Assembly (NCBI RefSeq): GCF_030867145.1
Contig: NC_134416.1
Coordinates: 98,371,183 to 98,435,182 of the forward strand
DNA from: Opisthocomus hoazin
Lineage: Eukaryota > Chordata > Aves > Opisthocomiformes > Opisthocomidae
Length of the DNA stretch: 64,000 nucleotides
Direction of reading: 5' to 3'
Below the pieces are notes generated by a model. It was given only the letters and a program-made list of their open reading frames with translations, had not been told where the DNA came from and did not search any database. Positions 23,326 to 35,139 of the stretch are shown here, one piece after another; positions within the stretch are counted from its first letter, which is position 1, and the number at the start of each line of letters is the position of its first letter. A program made the position numbers and the translations under genes.

Positions 23326-26239
23326 AGAGTAACTGTTAATGATCAATGCAATACTGTATGAAGAAAAATTAGTATAACCTGGTGATTAATAAATTTAGAA
23401 AAGAGATTGCTTCTAAGTTATTTAAAGGGCCTTCTACTGGGAGTAGGTTGTGTGAATGTCTATTGTGCAGCAAAGTCCTGACAATATTTAAGATGACGGT
23501 TGGTTAAGGTTATGAAGAAGATTATATAATGTAGTGTCTACTCTTCTGGAGTAGTTTCTTGTAGTCCGTGATATTCTGTACTGTCTTGTTTCTAAGTTAA
23601 TTTGTCCTGTGGTATCACAGCAAATGTTTGCTGTGTAGGAAAGCTGAGTATGCAAGCTCGTACTAGCCCTGGTAAGAAGTTTGTTGGCTTTTTTTAAGTT
23701 GAAAGGGGACCAGTTCTGTTGAAGAACCTAAAGTTTTTTTTTTTAAGAACAAGTAGAGACTTCAAAGAAAGGTGAAAAATGCTATTGTAATACTGTAATT
23801 TGTACAAGAATACAGCAAGACTGTTCTCGTATTACAAATGTAGCATTCTAATTGAAGCTTCTCAGCTTCCATGAATGTAGAAATTGGTTGGATATGAATT
23901 AATTGTCTTAAAAGATCCCACAGTACCTTTCCAGTTTCTGATGCTGTATCATCTCTGTCTAAATCCTTACAGACATTTTGTCCAACACCTTTAAGCGTAT
24001 TGTCTCCAAATGCATTAAAATAACATTTGAGAATTCTTGGACATGTATCTAAAAAACACAAGTCTTTCATTAATAAAAATTAATCCCATGGAAATAGAAA
24101 ATAAAGTTGTTCTGTGTCTGAAAAGTTATGTAAAATGACCTTATGATGTAGTATGTTATAACATATATAGTACTACGCTAAACCTTGAATAATATGCTAA
24201 TTTTTTTTTCTCTTAGTTTCTGTGAGATTTATTGGTTTGCTTCTTACCCATCCAATCTCTGTTTTTTCCTCTGCGAAGCTATTTAGTTTCCTCTGTACCG
24301 CTTTCATATAGTCTTGGAACCTTTGAGTGTTCATGTGGTATTGTCAGTAACAGGTATTTTCATAAGAATTTCTTGAATTTAATAATTTCAGTCCTGTGTT
24401 TCATGGCAAGGAAACAAACAATCCATACAGCACATTATGATTTACAAATGTATGCAGTACTCTTGTAATAGCCTCAAGTATTAAAAGAGCATTTTGGAAT
24501 GTGTCACACTTATTTGGGAAAATTAAGGAGCCTAGTGGCTAGGGACAGCTTTGAAAGATTGCTTGATAGTACAGTAATCTGCTGTTTGAGTACAAAGCAT
24601 GTATTACAAATGTCTAAAACATGTGGCATTAGGAGGGAAAATGTACATTATGGCACTGAAGCAATGAGTTATTTATTCTTTTAACATACAGTTACAGTTG
24701 AAAATGTGAAATCTTTCTTATTTTCCAGGTAAATAATGCAGAACACTTTATTTATTGCCATTTAATTTGTTATAGCTTAGAATCTCAATCTTGAGTTAAA
24801 ATTGTCAAGATAGGATTTATTTAGATGTGAGGAAATAACGGATCTGTATTTGTTGTGGGTTTTTTGGTGTTTTTTTCCCTATGAATTCTGATATTAGTGG
24901 GTGCTTGGAGTGTTGGGTGGGAGAAGGCTTTTTTGCTGTGTATATAAACAGTGGTGTTTTCTGACGTTTCTAGCAAATGCATAATGGAGAAATGTCTGAA
25001 GGTGGAGAAAGAAGCTTTACATACTTGACCCTTCCAAAGTTCATGCTCAGGTTTATATGATGATATGGTCAATGTCTTGGAGCCACTCTGGTGAGTAACA
25101 TCTGACTCTCAAGTGTATACAATTTGAGTTATCCATAATGGCTACTGTAGCTGTCTCTGGAATATGCTTTAACCAGTTACTTACAATAAAAAATAGGTAT
25201 ACTTCTAAAGACTTGACTTCCCTGAGTTTGGTGAAGGAAGGGAAGAATGAAAGAGAAACAAAACAGTAGTTAAAGATGATTGAGAAGCATTTTCCTTTTT
25301 CTATAATGTTCCTCATTTAAAAACCAGACAGTACAATGGTTATCCCTTTTTGATCTGGTTTTTGATTACTAGACAAGTTTGGAACTATCATCTGTTTCTT
25401 TGACTATAAACTTGAGTTGAAGCGAAGGTTTTGTAAATAGCTTTTTCACAAAGCAGTTTTCACTCGCAAAAATGACAATAATTACAAAATCTTTCCCAGC
25501 CAGCTAAATAGAAAATGACCATGAGTGGTTGTGCTACTACCCTCTGAGGCATAAACTTTAAAGGAAATCAGAGCTGTTTTAGCAGTACTGTCAAGGTAAA
25601 AGAGAAGGGGTATTTCTTCTCCTTTAGGAAATGGTATAATATTGCATTCTTCTCTTCCCAGTCTGGGTAAAACATGTTTCTTTTGAACTTTTAACTTGGT
25701 GTAAGAAATTGAACCTCAGGAATAACAATTAATCTTCATAAAAAGTACAGTATCCATTTCAGAAAGTGAATGCTAACTCTAAAGTGTGATTCAGTTGAAG
25801 CTTCAAGTAGATTTGTACTGACACAAAAGAGTATACTGATACCCAAAGAGTTCATTACTTGCCAGCAGCCAGGGGACTAACACTTTCAGTTGAAACAAAC
25901 TTTGGAAACTGCTTAACTGACTTACCAATAAATTTATGTTACCTTAAGATGAACAACTTCAATATAATTGTTCTCTTTTATTCTACTATCACTTGACTAT
26001 GAAAACACTCTGTTATTATATCTGGAGTTATTGTTCTGTTCATGAAACACTAGACAACTAGCCTGGACTCTAAACTGACTGGTTTGTGTGTTTCTTCCCA
26101 AATCTCTAAGTTATTACAGTTTACTTGGGATGATCAGAATTAACTGTATTTTGAAAGCAGACTTGTACTGACTTTTCTAAATACCTCTACAGTACAACTC
26201 AAACCTAAACTAACATCTTACTTGGTGCATGTCCACATT

Positions 26240-27142
26240 ACACAGGATCACAGGATCACAGAATGTTGGAGGTTGGAAGGGACCTCTGTGGGTCATCTAG
26301 TCCAAGCCCCCTGCCAAAGCAGGGTCACTTATATCAGGCTGCACAGGACCTTGTCTAGGCGGATCTTGAATATCTCCAGAGAAGTAGACTCCACAACCTC
26401 CCTGGGCAGCCTGTTCCAGTGCTCCGTCACCCTCAGAGGGAAGAAGTTCTTCCTCATGTTCAGCTGGAACTTCCTCTGCTTCAGTTTGTGCCAGTTGCCC
26501 TTTGTCCTGTCGCTGGGCACCACTGAAAAGGGTCTGGTCCCATCCTCTTGACACTCACCCTTAAGATATTTATAAGCATTTATAAGGTCCCCTCTCAGCC
26601 TTCTCTTCTTCAGGCTGAACAAGCCCAGCTCCCTCGGCCTCTCCTCGTAGGAGAGATGCTCCAGTCCCCTCACCATCCTTGTAGCCCTCTGTTGGACTCT
26701 CTCCAGTAGCTCCTCATCTTTCTTGAACTGGGGATCCCAGAACTGGACACAGTACTCCAGATGGGGCCTCACTAGGGCAGAGTAGAAGGGGAGGAAAGTC
26801 TGACTCGACCTGCTGGGCACACTCTTCTTAATGCACCTTAGGACACCATTGGCCTTCTTGGCAATCAGGGCACACTGCTGGCTCATGGTTAACCTGTCAT
26901 CCACCAGGACACCCAGGTCCCTCTCCACAGAGCTTCTCTCCAGCAGGTCTGCCCTGAGCCTGTACTGGTGCATAGGGTTCCTCCCCAGGTGCAGAACCCT
27001 GCACTTGCCCGTGTTGAACTTCATCAGGTTCCTCTGCGCCCAGCTCTCCATCCTGTCCAGATCTTGCTGAATGGCAGCACAGCCTTCTGGTGTATCTGCC
27101 ACCTCCTCTCAGTTTTGTGTCATCAGCAAACTTGCTGAGGGT
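26240..27142 (-). mobile_element. CR1 LINE, 5'-truncated, ATTCTGTG-tail type
   Basis: Minus-strand CR1 of about 900 bp. The 3' tail at 26240-26265 shows repeated CACAGGAT/CACAGAAT (reverse complement of ATTCTGTG-type repeats), followed by the 3' UTR block complementary to GGTTGGAAGGGACCTCTGTG. The 5' truncation is near 27142, just upstream of the RT active site. The same subfamily supplies the fragments at 28828-28990 and 58481-58924. Confidence 0.93.
26329..27139 (-). pseudogene. CR1 ORF2 RT C-terminal relic, FADD intact
   Basis: On the minus strand the RT active site FADDTKL is intact at 27119-27130, the only complete FADD in the window. A one-base insertion between about 27103 and 27112 then shifts the frame before VADTPEG. 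From 27102 to the TAA at 26329-26331 there are 257 codons without a stop: [98 protein letters not shown]. These are the CR1 RT thumb/C-terminal blocks in the right order. The N-terminal half of RT and all of the endonuclease are absent, so it cannot be active. The open frame suggests a fairly young copy. Confidence 0.9.
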
Positions 27143-28827
27143 AATTCCTTAAAGGAAAGTGATACAGACCTGCATACCGCTAGGGCAGGTTGAAAAATGG
27201 CTTAGCTATGTAGTTCTTAATTTCAGTAGATGAGGTGACTTGTTGCAATCTCAGTAGTGTGAGGAAACTCTGGAAAAGCCACTAAACTCTGTAGCACTAC
27301 ATAGGAAGGATGAATGAGCTAGATATATTTATGGCTGCTTCACAGTGAACGGGTGGTTAAGTATTCTTAATGTCATTATTTTGCTTTTATTTCTTGAGTG
27401 TCTTTTGGGTTATGTGGCAACTAGAAGTTTCTCCTGTTGTTAAATCGTCACCTGCAGAGTACTTGCTTCCTGTATCACGTCAATAGTAATAAAATAGCAA
27501 AACCTAAATTAAGCACCCTTCACCTAAAAGTTAGTTGTCACCTAGTGTACTAGTGGAAAAATTAGTAATGAGATGTTAATTAGAGCATTTAGTAATGAGA
27601 TGTTATTTAGAACATTTATATATCATAAGTGCATTTGCACGTGTGACTGTGAAGCTGTTTTTTTCTGGCAGTATTAAATGAGAGAAAGAAACTCTGAGTG
27701 GAGAGAACAGGTTCTGACTGACAACAGGTAGGAGGCATGTCTTACATAGAAATAGGTTGTTATGATACTTCTGTGATTCAACACTAAAGTCTTGAATGTT
27801 ATGTTAACAGTCATGACATGACAAAGAATGTTATGGGAATGGAACTCTTTTCTGGTTGCGCTTTAATTCCTGCGGCCTTCTAGGTGAATACAGACAAATT
27901 TTGCTCTTAAGGATTTTGAGTCATGTCATCCTGTTTCAGCTCTACTCATTACTTCATGTGATAAATTTGTTTTGCTAGGAAGCAAATATTTCAGCTTGTA
28001 AGATCTTTTGTATTTATATAGAATCCCTTACCTAAAGTATTTCCTCACTTTAAGGTCTTTAGGACTAGCAAAAGGAAGTAGAAAATTAGCTTTATGTTTC
28101 ATCAGCAGCAGTCGAGATCAGAAGCTGCATCGTACAACAACTTCTGCCCCGACACTTTGGGTAAGTAAACTGGGAAACAGTGGTCTACATTAATTACGCT
28201 CAGTAGTTCTGGCACAAACAAGTTACTGTTGCTCATATAAGCCTTCAGAAAATCTGTTTCTAACATTTAGACTTTGTTCTTTTAATCAGTGCAGTTCTTA
28301 CTCTCCTGGTGGCACCTTTACTGAATTCATTTTAAGAAGAGAAAGTGATGCTTTAGTAAAAGAGAATAGCTTTATATGCTTGCTGTAGTTGAGAAAACTG
28401 ATTCTAAACACTTCTCTCTGAAATTACATACATCGTTGTTGATGGATTGTATATTGATCAGCTGTCTTTGGAATTGATTGGAAATGTAGTCTGCTGCGTG
28501 TGTACAAACCTAAAGATTTATTACAGGAGAAATAATTACTGTGCACACAGCAAGGTTTGACATAAAGTCCTGGTAAAAAGTAGTTATGGAGCTTACAATT
28601 TGATTTTCTAAATGAAAGACATGATAAAGCTAAACTAGAGAGACATTAAAAACAACCAGGAAAAACTCCATATCAGGCCACCCACTCCCAGTGTCACAAC
28701 AAAAATTGTGCAAATACAGATCTTAAAGGACTCCTGTCTTTGTGATGGAGGAAATGCGTCAGAGCTGTATTTGTTTCACTTGTTTCCTGATCAACTTGCT
28801 TAAGGACTCAGCAAAAAAAGAGGTCCC
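27143..28827. other. Unique DNA, no gene recognised
   Basis: No recognised gene. Contains the 27-bp tandem duplication at 27562-27615 and a splice-site-flanked, CpG-containing segment at 28106-28160 that is treated as a weak exon candidate in the findings. Confidence 0.5.
27562..27615. repeat. 27-bp tandem duplication
   Basis: Two adjacent copies of a 27-bp unit starting TTAGTAATGAGATGTTA, at 27562-27588 and 27589-27615, differing at two positions near the end of the unit. Confidence 0.9.
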
Positions 28828-28990
28828 AGAATCACAGAATCACAGAATAGTAGGGGTTGGAAGGGACCTCTGTGGGTCATCCAGTCCAACCGCCCCGCCA
28901 AAGCAGGGTCACCTACAGCAGGCTGCACAGGACCTTGTCCAGGCGGGTCTTGAATATCTCCAGAGAAGGAGACTCCACAACCTCCCTGGG
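28828..28990 (-). mobile_element. CR1 LINE 3'-end fragment
   Basis: About 160 bp of CR1 3' end in minus orientation. It starts with the tail repeat GAATCACAGAATCACAGAAT, continues through the complement of the GGTTGGAAGGGACCTCTGTG block and the last codons of ORF2 (complement of [21 protein letters not shown] sequence), and breaks off after CCTCCCTGGG at 28990. Same subfamily and orientation as 26240-27142, 1.7 kb away. Confidence 0.92.
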
Positions 28991-31900
28991 CTCCCTGGTC
29001 ACCAAAGGAATTATTTTCCTCTCCTGCTTTGAGAGGGCAAAAATTCTAAATTTTAAACCTGTGACCCTATGACTAGGGTGCACCATAACTGCAAAAGCTT
29101 ATATGGCTAGAGGAGGAAAATACTAAGATTCAGGAATACTTGGCTGTTTTGGAGACTAGAGGAACAGGTAGTTAGCCCTGGGTAGTTAACGGGCTGCATT
29201 TTTCAATTGTTAACCTCAAAACTTTTTAAAAGATTATCCCTTCCTTTTATAGAAGTAATGAGGCTGAGGGAGGATGGACTGATTTTTTTTGACAGATGTT
29301 GAAAGGACAGTGCACACACAAAAATAAAGTCTTAGTCCCTGGGGCACAGACCAGTACACTTTCCAATAGACCATGCTGCTCTTCTGGGACACTGAGTAGA
29401 TTATTGTTCTCAAAGATGCCTCGATATGTTGGCTGTATATATCCAAGATACATGAAGCAAAAAAAATAAGCAGGGAAACTCTACCTGTATGTGGGCTGAA
29501 ATGATAACAGCAGAGATGCCTATAATTTCTTTAATATCTCTTCATTTAAGAAGGAAATAAGTGATGCTCAAGGTCTTGTTGTTCTGATGAAGAGATTTTG
29601 CTGAAAAACCTGTTAAACCTATTAATAGGACCCAATCCTGAAAAAGGATATGCACTACCAGCTACATCACTGTAAGAGATTCGTAGCTTCTATGGGTGGA
29701 CAGAAGATGTTACACTGGCATTTTTTTTTGAAGGTCACCCTATAGCTTGTTTATTTGGGCATAACTTGGGGAGGGGACACCTTCCTTGCCAAGAATCTGC
29801 CAGAATGGGATATTTGGAGGCTCTTCATCTAAACAAAACAAGACCCAGTGTACTATTCACTAAAATTGTTCCTGCAAGAGGCATGTACGTTGACATAAAG
29901 TCCATTGTGAGAGAAATAAAATATAGTGCAAGAGGCAAGCTATGTCAAACACTTATGAGGTCAGATAAAAAAAATAATTGTTCAGTCAACTAAAGAGTGT
30001 CTGGAAATGTATCCAGTAGGCTATTTAGAAAACTTACATATCAAAGTGTTTGGGATGTTTTTGTGGGTAGTATTGGGGGTTTTGGGTGTTTTTTGGTTTG
30101 TTTTTTTTTGTCTTTACACTTCAGTATTTTCAAGACTCCTCCCACTTTGTTTTGAATCACTGCACACTGCTGCCTTGTCTTCTGCATTGATTATCCTCAT
30201 CATTCTAAATGGTATGAGAGACTGATCCTTAAATGCAAAGAGGTGGTGACAAGAAGTCTTATATTTCCTCATGAAGTATTTCAAGTCCTGATACAAATAA
30301 TATTTGTCAGACCTGAGGCCTTAATACATATTTTTGTCCTGCACAACTGAGTAAGTGACTTTGTGATGATCTATTGTTCCTTAAGAAGCTGAGCAGGGAA
30401 TATACTCCAGGGATGGTTTGTGATTTTTATCTGAGAAGTAAAATGTCCAGAAAAGAATAACCTGAGAAGGGATATAGGGATGTGAAATAGTGTTACTGCA
30501 TTCATAGTGATATGGAGATGGACGGATCCCCTACAGAATCACCATCCCAATTTCTAGTGTCCACTGGCTGCTAGCTAAATTTAAGGGGCAAAGAGAAAGG
30601 AAAGATAACTTTAATACTGATGTACAGATATGAAGATAACTGCAGGTTCTGAAACCTTGCAAGAAGAAATGCATTTAAGATCTACAAATCTTGACTCTCA
30701 TTGACATAAAATTTGGGAAGATTGTGTTTGAAGTCCTTCAACAGAACTAGGAATGTAGTAAAAAGACGGACATGGCACATTTTCAGCCCAGATATGTGTT
30801 CAGTAGAGATTATTTCTTGTAGTAGAATAAATCCTTAAATATTTCCCCCCCAAGCTGTTGCTAATCAGCAGACAGGTTCCTGGCTATCAGGCAGCTAATA
30901 TTCCAAACTTCTTAACAGAGAACTGCTTAAATCATTCTTCTCCTCTAAAAGAAGATCTACGGTGTGTTTGATGTAAGTTGTACTCATGAAACCGAGGAAT
31001 TCAGTGGTCTGAGAGACATCAGTCTTGATAAGATGAGTAGTTTTCCCTTCCTTGAGTTGCAGCACACTGCAGCTGCTTAGAAACTTGATACAGAGGCTTC
31101 AAAGGAAACCACATAACTGAATGCAGATTGCCTGCTGCAGTAAGTCTTAGATTTATTTGGAATGCAAGTTCCTTACTGAGCATTATGAAGAGAAAAATGC
31201 TAAGCTTTATCTTCCTCACCCTCCATCTAGGGGAAAGCTTTGACTGTCATTTACCAAAAAATATCCTTTCAATACTTAACATGTACAACAATAAAATGGT
31301 TTCTATCTATTCTGATGTACTTCACTGTATCCTGCCTCCTTTTTGCAGTTCAATTTATACTTAAACTGCACTGCTATTTAATTCATTTGCATTGCAGCCC
31401 TGCTCTATGGGAAGTGGAGGGAAGGGAAACTATCTATACTGACATGTGGAAGCACTCCTGCTCTGTAAAAAGCAGGGAGAAACTAAATCCATCCTACAAA
31501 GGATAATGTGTTAGGTTTTGGACTAATCAATCTTTCTTTACAAGGTTTGGGACATAGTTTGCTTACTGTTTAACCTTCAGCGCTTTCACGACAAGAATGT
31601 CTCCCCTGACCTCCATGTATACTAGCTAGTTCAATGAAAAGCAACATTGGATTCATTAGTTCTTGGTAAAGTTAACACCAAAAGTTTAAGGTCATGTTAT
31701 TTGTCTAGCAGCCTTTTTTTCCCTATGCATCTGTCGACTCTCTATAGCAGAGGTATGTATAGCTGTGGCATGGCAGGTCATGAGCACAACACTAAAGTGA
31801 AAATCAAGGCTGTGATTTAATTTCCTTGTGTAGTGACTGAACGCAGAGAATCGTTTTCAAAAGACTTGTTTCAAGTGTCTCGCTCTTCAACAGCATTAAG

Positions 31901-33759
31901 CTGAATGGAGATGGGGTCAACCAGGTATGCTATGTGATCTTTGTATGTGTTTATTTTTAGAACACTTTCTGTTGTATTTCCACTGTTTTGTCAGACAGTG
32001 GTGGATCACTAAGTGGTTATTATACTCCTGAGTTAATAATTGCACAGAATTCAGGATACTTATTTGATGCTTCTGACTATAATACACCTAGTTCTAATAA
32101 TATTAGTCATGTATAAGATCATAACTAAAACACAAAAATCATTGTAACCTCGAGAGTACCCCTACTAGCAGAACAATGATACCAGCAGTAAGGGTTTGAA
32201 ACGACTTCAGTATTTTATACGTTGTCTTGCACAACACAGCATCAAGTAGAAACACAGTATTTTTAGCTTTCCTGCTAATGTGCAGAGATTCAGGAGCAGT
32301 TAAAGAGTGTAGTAAAGGGAATAGATTTTTTTTCCTAAACTTCTAGATGATCTTTATTTAGATAAACCTCCTACAGAGAAGGATTTGTGAAGAAAACTAT
32401 ATTCAGTAGCAACTGCTGGAATAATATAAAGGTTTATTTAATGCTGCACTATATCAAAATACATAAATTTTAAACTGTGAGCTTAAGTTCAGGTATGTCT
32501 GAGCACCACCCAGTTTTACATTCATAATGTGCAGGCTTTTTTTCAAAAACCGGCTTTCCTCTAAGAAATTCAGTATTTCTTGACTATGAACAAGTGTTTA
32601 TTTTTGTTGTTGTTGTTGTTTTTTTTTTTTTTTTTTTTTCCCCTTTGATGGTAACCAAATTTTGGTACCAGCAATGAGGAAGTAACAAGGGCTGTGGAAG
32701 TTTACATTTCCTGACCTGTTTGCTATTTCAATGGTTGGTCTGCAAGTCCTTCTGAAACCCAATCTATTTAATCTCTCAGACCAGAATTTAGCTGAAATAG
32801 GAGGAAAAATGTGTCTCAGAATGGCTTTGGTCTTCTTGACAAGTACCTGTAAGTGCCAAGAAGGAGGTCTTCTGCTGTGCTTTCAATTTCACATAAATTA
32901 GGACTGTGTATTCTTGTTTAAAGTAACTTGTTCTCTTCTGGTTTCAGTAGCAATGATGACACTAACTTTAGTTAATTCAATTGACAAGGACCTAATGGAG
33001 AATTGTCGTCTTAGTAGCTTGTATAAAATGTTTGCTGTAAACTTGTAAAGCGGAGCAAGAGCTGGCAAAACTTTTTTAGGCCACAGTTCAAGCAGTCTCT
33101 TTCTGGTCTAAATATCTGTTATTTCTTACAGTTGGCTTTCACTACGGTTCAGTTGATAGCAGATACTGTTGATGTCTCTGCTGACGTGGGGCCTCCAGTG
33201 AGATAATAAGTACTTTATTTTCACACTAAAGTAGTAGCATTTTTTTTAACATTAATGGGAAAACTACATGTAGTTGAAGGCATGCATTTTGGGCATGATG
33301 TCAGTTCCTCCTTCTATTATGAGTTTTCTTCATATTGTTGAAGAAATTCCTTACCCACACTTCAGTGTACTGAAGTTTCAGTACTGCTTTGAGTCATACC
33401 CTCTTTTATGGAAAAGGAACACATAAACCAAAAGCTCTTGTCTATTAGGAGAGAAAGACTGTCTTTTAAAGTAAAGTGACATTCCACAAAAAAAAAAAAA
33501 ATTAAGTGGAAAAACAGAAATAGGAAAAAATATTTTGCAAGTAAATCAAACTGACCTCCTGGTTAATTTGTAAGTATCAAAATGTCTAATAGCATCTGAA
33601 AAATCAGAGTGCCACATTCATGAGACTCTTGGGTTCATGCACGGTGTTATGTAATTTTTGTTCCAATCTGCTTTCTAAATGACTTCATGATCCCTTTCAG
33701 TTTTTCAAATATTTTTTTAAGTTGTGTTACTATTTTGGAAAATCCACTGAAGGCAAAAG
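28991..33759. other. Unique AT-rich DNA, no gene recognised
   Basis: No exon or interspersed repeat recognised. A G/T-rich, strand-asymmetric tract lies at about 30055-30111 and a (TTG)n-plus-poly(T) tract at 32605-32639. A poly(A) run lies near 33488-33501, shortly before the CR1 locus. Confidence 0.5.
32605..32639. repeat. (TTG)n and poly(T) tract
   Basis: Five GTT/TTG units run directly into about 20 uninterrupted T. Simple low-complexity DNA. Confidence 0.9.
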
Positions 33760-33971
33760 GCTTTGGAGTGGAGGCTCGCTCCGAGGGACCCTTCCTGAAG
33801 TGTCAAAACTGCAGTGGCAAGGCAGCAAAACAGGCAAACGGGGCCGGCAGTGAGGGTGCGGCGCGGCAGTTGGCATGGGCAGGGCGTGTGGGGAAGGCGT
33901 GCGGGCAGGGAGCAGTCCCCCTCCTGGCAACCCGACTAGTGGACATCGCCTTCTCAGGAGACATTCCAGCC

Positions 33972-35060
33972 GTGGTTTTCACTCGCGTGAAAGCCATCAC
34001 CAGAAGGAGCCTGGGGACCCAGACAGAGGTCCCACAAACACACAGCTATACAGGTCTTTGGCTGCAGGGAGTGCCTGAGCCTGGCACTCGTACCAGAGGA
34101 CAGCAGAGTCAACAGCTGTGTTCGGTGAGACCAGGTGAATGATCTGCTCAGTCTGGTGGCAGAGCTGAAAGAGGAAGTGGAGAGGTTGAGGAGCATCAGG
34201 GAGTGTGGGAGGGAGATCGACTGGTGGAGCTGCACCCTGCCCTCCCTGAGCCCAAGGCAGCAGGAGGTGGCTCCACGAAAAGCAGAGAACCCCCTACCCT
34301 CTTGCCACCAAGCAGAAAGAGGGGACCTAAGGGACAGGGGGGGATGGAAACAGGTCCCTGTTTGAGGCAGCAGGTGAATCCCCTTCTGGCCTCCCTCACT
34401 CCCCATTTGCCCTCAAGCAACAGATACAGGGCTCTGGAATGTGAGGGCCAGGCAAATGAAGAGGTGGGTGAAGGTCCATCCAGGGGGTTGCCTAGGACGA
34501 GTTGGTCAGCCCCATGTATTATGACTGCCCCCGTTAAGAAAAAAAGGAGGGTGATTGTCATAGGCAATTCCCTTCTGAAGGGAACAGAGGGCCCAATATG
34601 CCAACCGGACCCATCCCACAGGGAAGTCTGCAGCCTCTCTGGGACCTGGGTTGGGGAAGTTGCTGGGAAGCTGCTTGGTTTGGTGCAGCCCTCTGATTAT
34701 TACTCGCTGTTGGTAGTGCAGGTTGGCAGTGATGAGATCATGGAGAGAAGTCCCAAGGCCATCAAAAGAGACTTCAGGGCACTGGGGCGACTGGTTGAAG
34801 GGTCAGGAGCACAGGTGGTATTTTCCTCAATCCTAGCAGTGGCAGGGAAGAATACCAAAAGGGACAGGAAAACTCACCTGATTAGTAGGTGGCTCAGAGA
34901 CTGGTGTCATTGGTCGAATTTTGGTTTCTTTGATCCTGGGGAGGTTTACATTGCACCTAGCCTGCTGGCGACAGATGGAGTCGAGCTGTCTCAAAGGGAA
35001 AAAAGGGTTCTTGCCCGTGAGTTGGTGAGGCTCATTGAGAAAGCTTTAAACTGGGTTTAA
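33972..35060 (+). pseudogene. CR1 ORF1 relic with coiled coil and SGNH esterase domain
   Basis: CR1 ORF1 encodes an RNA-binding/esterase protein that works with the ORF2 enzyme in the LINE RNP. Here the start position at 33972-33974 reads GTG within AVVFTRVK where ATG is expected. The N-terminal part (TRRSLGTQTEVPQ) is in one frame, closing with TGA at 34140-34142. A +1 frame from 34135 carries a coiled-coil-like DLLSLVAELKEEVERLRSIRE. A third frame carries the esterase: RVIVIGNSLLKGTEGPIC with the GDS-type nucleophile motif as GNS at 34563-34571, then LLVVQVGSDEI, AQVVFSSIL, WLRDWCHWSNFGFFD and DGVELSQREKR, ending in TAA at 35058-35060. The family usually has His where DGVE has Glu, so the catalytic His appears lost. 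At least two frameshifts and a TGA at 34363-34365; nonfunctional. Confidence 0.85.
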
Positions 35061-35139
35061 AGAGGGAAGTGGATATAACCAGGCTCACTAGAGATGAGCC
35101 CAGGTGTGGCATGCTGGGGTTGGGGGCGAGATCGATAGT

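Larger units (their letters stand above)
18166..26239. other. Long unique stretch, no gene recognised
   Basis: About 8 kb without a recognised exon, RNA gene or interspersed repeat. It holds homopolymer tracts: an 11-G run at 20589-20599, T22 at 22408-22429, a T-rich run at 22799-22811 and G22 at 23304-23325. Several short minus-strand frames are flanked by splice-like dinucleotides (for example 23927-24048), but none can be assigned to a protein family. Probably intergenic or intronic. Confidence 0.5.

Noticed and set aside
25053..25316. 87-codon minus-strand frame after a long pyrimidine tract
   Set aside because: Possible splice sites would cut it into a 37-nt exon; no homology recognised.
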